Shown here one piece after another: positions 55,741-64,000 of a stretch of DNA of 64,000 nt. This stretch comes from Sparassis latifolia (Eukaryota > Basidiomycota > Agaricomycetes > Polyporales > Sparassidaceae), in assembly GCA_018466975.1 (NCBI GenBank), contig CM031561.1, positions 4,898,001-4,962,000 of the forward strand, given 5' to 3'. Both the position numbers and the translations under genes were made by a program. Each line of letters starts with the position of its first letter. Position 1 is the first letter of the stretch. The notes beneath the pieces were generated by a model. It saw nothing but the letters and a program-made list of their open reading frames with translations, searched no databases and was not told the origin of the DNA.

Positions 55741-58257
55741 AGGTCTGGTTCGAGTCTCGCATCGGCGTATGCGTACTACTATCAGAAGTCCTCCACCTAC
55801 GGGATGAAGGCTGCGCATGAGAAGACTGAGTTCTCGCATCGTGTCCGTCCATCAGTTAGGTCTTTCTGTGTTTTTATGTATCTATCGCTTCGATCAGGTT
55901 CTGGAGCTAGGAGGACCATTCTCGCCCTTCTCAGACTACCAAGAGACATTTGGTTCATCGCTGACACCAGTGATGTTCGCGTTGTTCGCTGTACTGGACT
56001 GGATACCACCTCCCGCCCAGCTTCTCCATTTTGCTCGCGTCGTCTATCCATACTGGCGCGAACGATGGTCGGAACGTAGAGGACACCGAATTATACCCAC
56101 TGTCAACGTAGGTGCCCAGGGTTGCACACTTACCACGAAGCTCATCCTTACGTTTTCACAGCTGGACGAAACAGATACCCTCAACGAATCATATATATGT
56201 TTCAGGCGGCGCGAGATCAAGGCTATTCGGAAGACGCGTGCTCAGCAGACGACCTATTCCGACAAGATGACGCGCTTACAAGGGGAACTGAACACCTCGG
56301 TGGAGCTGGCGAAAAATGTCTTACGACGTGAGCACCTTCAACGGGAAACAGCTATTCAAGGACATTCCATCTGGGACAAGCACCTTTCCCTCGTCGATCT
56401 GAAGCGAAAGTATTCAAGTCTACGGGGTAAGGAAGACGAGGAGCTGCTCACGATAAGGAGAGGGTGCGAAGAAGCCAAGATCGACACTCCGTCGTGGCCC
56501 CTTGCATTTTAAATGTGTATATGTTGATTTTACAACGCAATCGCCTTCCGTTCAAGCTGCGCACACGAGACAACGGCGATTCCGCTTCTCCTGTCGTTGC
56601 TGAACCTGCCATCAAGCCAAAGGAACGACAGGCGGCGATACGAAGCCAGATCGAGCAGGAGTTGGCAAAAATCAAGGAGAAAGACCGTCAACGGGAAGAT
56701 CTCGTCGATGTACGTTTCGGTTCTTCATTTGATCATGCACATACTGATCCAATCTTCTGGCAGAATCCGTATCAGCCTGCACCGGTGTCACTTGCCTCTC
56801 GTATGTACAAGATCATCTCGGCCACTCGTGCGCTCTCTTTATCGACACCAACTACCGATAGCAGCGAAAGACCATCGACTACCTCCGCCCGTGCAGGTCG
56901 TCTTCACTTCGGTAGAGGTGGCCGGATTTATCTTGATCGACACATTGTTCGTGCACGCTCGGAGCATCATCGAGAAAGTTGCGAAGGGTCCGAGGACGAC
57001 GATGACACTGACGCGCAGAGTCCTGCTTGCAAGGTACGCGGGCGATGGAAGTTCGATGCTGACGATGACCCTGCTGTTGGTCCGGAAGGGCCGGACGAGC
57101 AGGACTGCATGCTGGTTGACGACTTCCAACCGAAGTATGTTTTGTTTGTTGAGCGAATCTTCTAAATGCTGACCTCTTTTCACAGATACTTGGTGCATCG
57201 TATGATGTTGTTGAACGAACAGGATCACCAGGCAATGAGTGTGGATGCTGGCATCGCTGTGACTGGCGCAGACGGCCGACAGCAAGTCGTCACACCATTC
57301 AAACCTTAGTCTGCCATGCCTCGTCGAGAGATACAACCGATGGCCCAGTGTCCCGTACCGTCGTCTTCCGTGATCCCTGGGCAACAGATTTCCAGCATAC
57401 ACCACGCAAACGGTAGTGCTGGACAGGTCAATGGATTTCACGAAGCAAGTGGCCAGGCTTCAGACGGCACCGAGCAAGATGTGAAACTCGCCATGCAGAC
57501 AGTTCCGAACGGCAACGGACATCTTGGGAGCGATCACCCTGTTGCAGATCCCTCTACAGCGACCGGTGCCTCCACTTCACCTCTACGCGCGAAGGCGCAA
57601 GTACAGCAGCCCGTATGCCCACCGTACCTAATGGCTACCATATTCCTCCGATTAATGCTTACCCCACTATGTCGAAATCTCAGTATATGCACGCTACCGG
57701 CCGGCCGAACGGTTTGACCATGCAACAAATGCACAACATCAAGTCTGCGTATGCTTCGATGTCGCCGTCGCCGGACACCTCTATGCAATCCAACAATAAT
57801 GCAAATATGGCAATTCGAGCACCATCCACCTACGTCTTGCCGAATGGCGTGAACTATCAAGTTCAGTTCACCGCGGCGCAGTGGGCTACTGCTGCTGCCC
57901 AGCAGCACTCCCCGCCTATGAATGGCGTAGTTGTGGATGGGAACGTCAGCGACGCCGCGGCGATCGCTGCCTTCATGTCTCCACCTCCTCAGGGCGTGTC
58001 GGCCAGGGTGCCGTCTGCCAATGGACTGTCACTCAGGCTCTTATTCGAGGTGTGGGTTTGAGTGCCGGACAGGGCAGAGTGTCACCGGCGAGTGCGCAAT
58101 TCGCGCGTCTTTCCGCCCCTCATTTGCGATCACCTCTCTTGACCAGCCCGTTGCTTTCGGCTGCCCAAGCGCAGTCATCTCTCACCCTCAATGCCCACCC
58201 CATCGCCCTCTCTACAGTCGCGACAACTTGTTGGCGGTTCGCGGGCAGGATATTAGT
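55741..58257 (+). pseudogene. Enhancer of polycomb-like (EPL1) pseudogene
   Basis: EPL1 is the scaffold of the NuA4/piccolo histone acetyltransferase core. Pieces in order: HEKTEFSH, an intron, LELGGPFSPFSDYQETFGSS, WIPPPAQLLHFARVVYPYWR, an intron, TLNESYICFRRREIKAIRKT, RAQQTTYSDKMTRLQGELNT, HLSLVDLKRKYSSLRGKEDE, LPFKLRTRDNGDSASPVVAE, KPKERQAAIRSQIEQELAKI, an intron, NPYQPAPVSLASRMYKI, and RGGRIYLDRHIVRARS. Then a polar C-terminal region ends TPSPSLQSRQLVGGSRAGY-stop at 58257. Lesions: a one-base deletion near 56447 (EELL/DKERV shift), TAG at 57307-57309 within a frame that otherwise stays open, and frameshifts near 57.60 and 58.03 kb. The N-terminal part of the EPcA domain is missing. Several GT-AG introns persist. 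Confidence 0.85.
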
Positions 58258-58410
58258 TACATGTTACACGGGCAAGTTTAGGTCACGGTAGTAGACCATG
58301 TAGTACTGGTATTATCTATATCTATATCTTCATGTCTCACAAATGTTCAGTGCCATTTTTCGAATTGAAGTACTGGGTTGTAAGTACACATGTAAGTAAT
58401 ACCGTAAAAG

Positions 58411-60225
58411 TCATGAACACCAGCAACTGCGCTTGCACTCTGAACATGGATCACATGGCCGTCTGTCCGGATTGAAGTAGTCTTCGCGCTTGAGTGGGGT
58501 GTCTGTCCACGACAGTAGGTACTTGAAGATCGTGCCCGGATTATCTAGGTTATCGGACCAGCCTCCCCATGTGCAGATGTCCCGAAGTGGCCATCTGAGG
58601 GTCATAGCGAGATACTGGCACCCTCCTCGCCTGAAGGAGTGTGTTCCATAAGGCCGAGGATCAATGTTGATGTCGATGAGGTTATTCCGGAAGCATTGGA
58701 GGAATGAGTCAGCCGACTGAGCCATGCACGTCAGGTCTCTCAACAGAAAAAGAATGCTCAGGATGAGAGACGTACCATTCCATGCTCAGGTTGTGAGCTG
58801 AATCTGCCGCCGAGCTTCCTTCGAAAAACAAATCCTCGAAGGTCCTGATGATAAGCCGCCCACTCCGCGAAGGCGAGGACGGGACACATCCAGGGCTTGT
58901 TCTTGTTCTCGTACAGATAAAATGGTGCGATACCTGTACGATCAAACGGTGAGAATTGAGCCTGATGCCACTGTCTGTCTCAATGTAACCCACCGCCTGT
59001 CTGATGTGTCTTGCGGTACGGAAGTGACAGCTTGAGTCGCCTAATCCCATCGGGAAGATCTGAGACCTCGATCCAATGCCATTGGATCTTCAACGCCTCG
59101 TCAAACCGGAGGAGGCATAGGAAGGAGAGGTTGTACAGAAATGACAACATAATGCGAATGGGACGAGTCGCATTCCAGTTCTCGAGATCTGCTGCCTTAC
59201 GCTTACGAGGTGGTCTGTCGGACGTGGTGTCGGCATGTCGTGGATCGTGGTTGTACTCGTACACTTGCCTCAGCGTGTCCTCATCGATGGCGCGTGCACT
59301 GGTCACCGTCTCTCCGGCTCGAGTCTACAACAGAACATGTTGTCAACGGAACCACACGTGGCGAAAAAGGACGAGATGTGAGACGCAGTACGTACCTTGC
59401 GACGACGGAGACTCATCATGTACTGAGAGACAGTGATGGACAGCGACGGATTTCCGAGGAATTTGCCCGGTGCCAATGGGTTCTCAGTCCAGGCGTTGTA
59501 GCCACGGCCGAAATCCCGAGCAAACTTGTGGCTGATTGCCGCTCGCATCTTCATGCCATGCTGGTAGGATGGTCTTTTCTTCCCGAGAGGTTTGTGTGTA
59601 TTTGTAGCAATATCGATATCATCGCACCTGCCAGTTGTGTGCCAAAACTGTCAATCATCTTCCCCTGAGGCAGAATTAAAAATGGAGCTGAACGTACTTT
59701 TCCATGATCCAGATGGCGATCCATGTCGGTATCTCTGTGGGGATATCACCAGAGCTACACTGGGAGTCGAGCTTGTTTGCTGATGGAGTATAGCCCACTT
59801 TTGCACAGAAGTCAAGGAATTTATTCCATTGTCTGACGCAAAATGCATCGGTTGTAGCCGTGGCAGATGGATGGGGTAACGCACCTGCCATATTCAGCAA
59901 GAGTGTCGGGCACAATGACTTGCGAAGATGCCGACTTCAAGCTCAATGCAAAGGCTTCGGTATCAGGCTTGGGCTCGGGGCTTGCAAGCTTGATGGTTTT
60001 TCTAGTGCAAGCGAACCCTCGGAGAGGGCGTATTTTGTCAGCATCCTCATCATCATCCTCATCGTCGTCGTTCTCCTCGGCGCGAGCAACATCCAAATCA
60101 TATTTCATGCCCGCTATGATGACTTCGGTCTCCGCTTCACGGTCATTCTCAATTTCCAGAAAGTCCGCCTCTTGAGAGAGCTCAGAGAGACGCTCAGCGG
60201 CATCAGCTTGCAACGTGGCAGACAT
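58411..60225 (-). CDS. Crypton-like tyrosine recombinase, apparently intact
   Basis: The start at 60225 gives MSATLQADAAERLSELSQEA (an upstream ATG at 60264 is possible). The N-terminal part is acidic, followed by PDTLAEYG. Exons joined by GT-AG introns of about 50-60 bases give QWNKFLDFCAKVGYTPSANK, IPTWIAIWIMEK, HKFARDFGRGYNAWTENPLA, VTSARAIDEDTLRQVYEYNH, LSFLCLLRFDEALKIQW (catalytic Arg), LYENKNKPWMCPVLAFAEWA, then YGTHSFRRGGCQYLAMTLRW (HxxR), WGGWSDN (W/H box) and a candidate Tyr nucleophile in TIFKYLLSW. It ends KRSCWCS-stop. No internal stop appears when these introns are removed. Cryptons move by tyrosine recombination without DDE chemistry and have no terminal inverted repeats. It is divergent from the SAP gene 273 bases away. 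Confidence 0.8.
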
Positions 60226-60498
60226 ACTGGCAGATTTGGTGCAAGGCTGGCAAGAGAGAGGCAACAGTACAGTAGAACGGGTTGAAATTTTACGCGAAGG
60301 GGGGAACTAATAAACAGAGTAATAAACCGAGTGCTGAAACACAACGGCGACACACGGCGCGACATCCATGTCTGCGGAATAGGGGCATAATATATACCTC
60401 CGTCGCTTGGTGGTCTCTCTCCAGGAACATATATACATATACATTCTACTATCATACCATCAGACAACAAGTCTCATAGTTCATACAAGTTTCCTGCA
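60226..60498. promoter_or_regulatory. Shared divergent promoter region
   Basis: 273 bases lie between the recombinase start (minus) and the SAP-protein start (plus). It contains AT-rich ATAATATATAC near 60390 and CATATATACATATACA near 60430, which could serve as core promoter elements; this is inference. Confidence 0.45.
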
Positions 60499-62490
60499 TG
60501 AATGAGGTGAGGGAGGTCCTCCGCCTGCCAAGGACCGGTGTTCCATACCGCGAAGAGGAAGGGTTCGAGACAGACCAATGGGTTGTGTACGTACGCTGAA
60601 TGGGTTGGGTCACTATCACCATGCAGGACTCACCTTTCATCCTCATGTGTGTGCAGTGACAAGTCCTTCACTGTGGAGAAGATGAAACCTCTCATCAAGG
60701 CATACAACCTCGGCGGCACGCGGACCAAAGGAGCCATGCTCGAAAAGCTGCGAGCATTTGCGAGTGATCAGACACAGTGGGTCAGGTGAGTCTTGATCCT
60801 ACTCACAGAGGAGATTGTCGAACACTGACGTGTTTCACAGTCTGTTCCAGCCTGCACAGAACCGTGTTCGTGGGAAAGCATCTGGTGTTCGCGCAAACCG
60901 CAAGGCGGCAAAACGGACTCGGGAGCACTTTGTCGAGGGTGAAGACGACCCAGTAGTGGAGTATCCGAGCAAGCGCGCTGCTCAGGGGTTCACAGATACC
61001 AGGACGACAACTGACATTGCGAGAACGAAAGCTTGGGTGAGCTCTGAGCTGAAGTTTCGGGATAAGTTAGCCGCCACTCACCGCTGAGTATCCATGCTCG
61101 CGTTCGCCCACAGGCATCCAAAATCTTGGCTAATCGGACATGTCCGACAATCTCACTGCCAGCAGCAGTGCCGGGCATGCTCTGTGAGATCACAACGGAA
61201 GCGGCCTCGTCGGAAACACCTACACTGGATCATTGTCGGGCCGAGGCTGGTACTGCAAACCTGGGACCGCGCAGTGCGACAACGACAGAGGCAACAGGAG
61301 CATTGATTCCATCACAAGCTGTGCGTGTAGTAGTCACCTGTCATCCGTACTAGTGTTATCCAGAGAAGTGGTCTAAAAGCTTACCTTGTTAGGACCTCTC
61401 ACTCCGACGGATGACACGCGAGCTTCGCAGCCTTAACGCCACGATGCAGCAGCAGTCCTTCACTCTGCAGACGCTCTACATGCAGCAGCAGCGGCGCCAG
61501 GTTGTATCTCCCCTAGTTAGTCAAGTCCCAAGTGGACCCAGCAATCGACAGGCAATGGACACAAGTATATCCGGTGCAAGTGATCTCCGGCACGGCCCCG
61601 CACACTCGTCGACAGAGGGTGAAAACTTGCACGGTAGTACATCGGGTGTCAACCCAGCGCTGCATCCTCGGCCTGTGTTCAGCGCGACACAGATGCAGGT
61701 TGAGGGATTGGTTGCATCTCCCGTTATCTCGGGACAAGGTGCTGAAGACTCCAGCTTACGCACACTCACGATTACAATGCACGGCGCCGACTTCACCTTT
61801 TACTGCTCCAGTGTTGGTGATCCTCCAACGGGCCTGTCATACGCGGGGAACAATGTCGGCAACCTATTCAAGGACTGGTACGGCTCCTCTCACCTCCTCG
61901 TCGACGGCTGGTATGGCTCTGCATACCCTGGTCCTCACGCGACGATCCACCGTCCCATCGCCATCCAACACTGGGACTCAATTTTCAAGACCCGGAGTGG
62001 CGTGAAGCAGAACATCTGGAAGACGTTCCGTTCGACCTGGCACAACTGGAAGGTGAGGGTGAGCTTCGCACTGAATACATCCACGATCATCTGCTAATTC
62101 TGCATGTGCCTCGAGTACATCATCCAGGAATTTGAGACTCACCCCTCAGAGGATGCCTTCTGGGCAAAGTTCCGCATGGCCGATGGGACACGGATGGGCT
62201 ATCAGAAGATCCTCGAAACCTTGAAGGCTCAGCGGAAGCAGGCATGCGAGAGTCACTGTGCGCGAGAGGCAGAAGCCGCTCGGAAATTCTTCGGCGGCAA
62301 CCTTGGATGTGTGGCGGCACAGGGCAAGTTTGTCTTCAAGAAGGGGGGCAAGACGTATGTGTGCAAGAGCGACAAGGAGATCGCGAAGCGCTGGCTGAAG
62401 CTCCTGGAGGACGACGAGGATGTGCGGCAATGCTGGGAGTTGTTCTCGTTGGAGGAGCTCGGCACAATGCCAACGCCGTCCGAGGGGTGA
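60499..62490 (+). CDS. SAP-domain protein, possible GCR1-like DNA-binding C-terminus
   Basis: Start 60499, MNEVREVLRLPRTGVPYREE. The first intron (GTACGTACGC...GTGCAG) joins to DKSFTVEKMKPLIKAYNLGG and TRTKGAMLEKLRAF, a SAP helix-extension-helix motif that binds AT-rich DNA. Later exons: a basic stretch (RANRKAAKRTREHF), a Ser/Thr-rich region, Gln-rich ATMQQQSFTLQTLYMQQQRR, then WDSIFKTRSGVKQNIWKTFR, STWHNWK, an intron, YIIQEFETHPSEDAFWAKFR, LGCVAAQGKFVFKKGGKTYV and a stop at 62490. The W/K-rich helical part resembles the GCR1_C DNA-binding domain found in Crypton recombinases, though weakly. The gene reads through with five introns and no stop. It probably belongs to the same mobile element as the recombinase. 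Confidence 0.7.
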
Positions 62491-64000
62491 ACGTTTGAAT
62501 GTTCGAGTGGCGCCCCCTTTTCTGCTTCACATACGAGCCTGCCCACAGTACTTGTGTGCTCGAGCTCACTCTCACTCTCACTCTCTTTTTCACATCGTCC
62601 CATCGTTGTTGTTGTTGTTGTGTCGGTCGCGATCGGCAGGGGGGCGAAGTTCACCCTCATTTCTCCATATTATACTCACTTTCCTGCCCCGCGTTCTAAA
62701 CTCGCGCATGATCGCGGTGGCTATTCGTATCTTAGTCACTCCCGTCAGTATTACGGTAGTCTCGCACTCATTTCGCGCGAATCCTCGGGCTCCCGCCAAC
62801 TGTACTTAGTCGTTACGCTGCACCGCAGCAGCATCATAATTCTCGCGCCTCGCGCGTTCCATTGATCTTCCCGCTCTCCTCGTCCCGCGCCCCGCCCAGC
62901 GTCCCCACTGTCACTCTTCCCCTCTCGACCGCCGCGGACATCGATGGGGAGGGATCTGTGCGAGATCGCACAGATGCCCCCGTTCGATCGCGCGGGAGGG
63001 AAACAGAAACAGAGCGGACAGGGGACGGCGACCGAGGACGATTGCGGGTGATACACAGAGCGTGCGGTGCACGGGGTCGCAGTGCCGACCGAGGTCGAGG
63101 CGGTGACGCGCGTGATCCCACGTGACGGCTGGGACCGTAGCGTGGGAACGAGGGACTGTCGACGGACCGTAAACGGGGCAGATGAAGCATCGGCCAGTTG
63201 TTACGAACTATGGCACCATTGATCACGTGCTCCGTGAACTTCGTAAAATTTGTGGGTCATCCCAACTCTTGCGCATCCTCTGTTGGCATCGCTGTCTTTC
63301 TTCTTGTCTCTTGGCCTCTCACCGGTGTGTCTCTCGTCAAATTCAGTTGGCTGCGGTGTCGCATCTCGCTGCTACTTGTCCTCTCAATTTATCTATGCCA
63401 TTTCTGCCTTCCTAGCCTCATGCAGCTACCTATGCACGAATCTTCGGGCTCAAGCTTAAAGCCGAAGTTTAAAGCCTGTCCTTTGAGATATACATGCCCT
63501 AGTCTGTCCTCCAGACAGCATATGTACATGCCAGCATCATGCAGTGCGCTCCTCATGACCTCCTGCCCGCACCACGAAGATCGCGGGACACCCAGCATCA
63601 TGCACCCAGAGGAGAGGACGAAAGCCGGCGAGTGCTCCGTATCACGATGTCTGATGATGAACACTTACCACTGCTCACGATGCACGATGCAGACTTTTGG
63701 CGACACCTCCAACCTCCAGTTCACGCTCCCGCACGCCGTCGAATGCAAACGTTCGGCGGCACGTTTGTTTTCGGAGGTCGAAGGGCACCCCCAGGTCAGT
63801 TAAAAAAGATTTTTCATATCCCTACAATACAGTGCTAACTTTTTCCTCCTCGTCGTTGCACCGGCCACCGCGGTGCGACGACGCCGCTCCGGCCCCACAC
63901 TCCCACACTCTCCTGCCACCTCGGTCCCCCATCCTCCTCCGCCCTCCTCGTTCGCGCGAGGAGCCGACACGCGGACAGCCAGTCAACACCGCGCGGCTGC
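62491..64000. other. Region with no reliable gene
   Basis: CTCTCACTCTCACT and GTTGTTGTTGTTGTTG microsatellites occur at 62.56-62.62 kb, then a GC-rich stretch at 62.86-63.15 kb. Two weak coding candidates: a minus-strand frame at 63664-63389 (GMYICCLEDRLGHVYLKGQA) and a plus-strand frame near 63680-63800 (TFGDTSNLQFTLPHAVECKR) that ends at a splice-donor-like GTCAG. Neither is recognisable and both may be cut by the window edge or by frame breaks. Confidence 0.35.

Overview
The window looks like a basidiomycete (Agaricomycete) genome segment. Genes are cut by many short GT-AG introns, mostly about 50-60 bases. The transposon families are ones known from mushroom-forming fungi: KDZ with a CxC2 cysteine cluster, Plavaka, Crypton-type tyrosine recombinase, Helitron and HARBI1-type. 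A fungal-type TET/JBP oxygenase is also present. All identifications are from reading translated sequence; no search was run.

Most of the window is a transposon graveyard in which host genes lie broken. Left part (1-13.7 kb): a minus-strand clathrin heavy chain pseudogene is interrupted by a methyltransferase 5' fragment and by a block holding a long-inverted-repeat element with tRNA-like sequences. Next come two hypothetical minus-strand fragments, a Plavaka transposase pseudogene, and a transposon-associated gene that carries a second copy of the tRNA-like element, itself hit by a nested TA-flanked element.

Middle (13.7-36 kb): a Pmp3-like membrane protein, two MITEs, a truncated HARBI1 transposase, a SNF2/RING fragment and a dead flavin monooxygenase (FMO). 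A kinase-like gene (SRPK type) is split by a 6.15 kb Plavaka element carrying its transposase and a DUF6532-like gene. A Helitron helicase fragment then abuts a largely intact flavocytochrome b2.

Central feature (37.76-54.00 kb): a 16.2 kb KDZ-type element with roughly 0.8 kb terminal inverted repeats sits inside a second FMO gene, whose 5' half lies at 36.5-37.76 kb and 3' half at 54.0-54.49 kb on the same strand. It carries a KDZ transposase and a large hypothetical gene on the minus strand, and a PHD/ADD-like zinc-finger protein and a TET/JBP-type dioxygenase on the plus strand. The transposase and the oxygenase both have in-frame stops. The flanks share 7 bases, as expected of a target-site duplication.

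Right part (54.5-64 kb): the FMO 3' half is itself cut by a Plavaka-like transposon end. Then come an Enhancer-of-polycomb (EPL1) pseudogene and a divergent pair of apparently intact genes: a Crypton-like tyrosine recombinase and a SAP-domain protein. That pair is the best candidate here for a still-functional mobile system.
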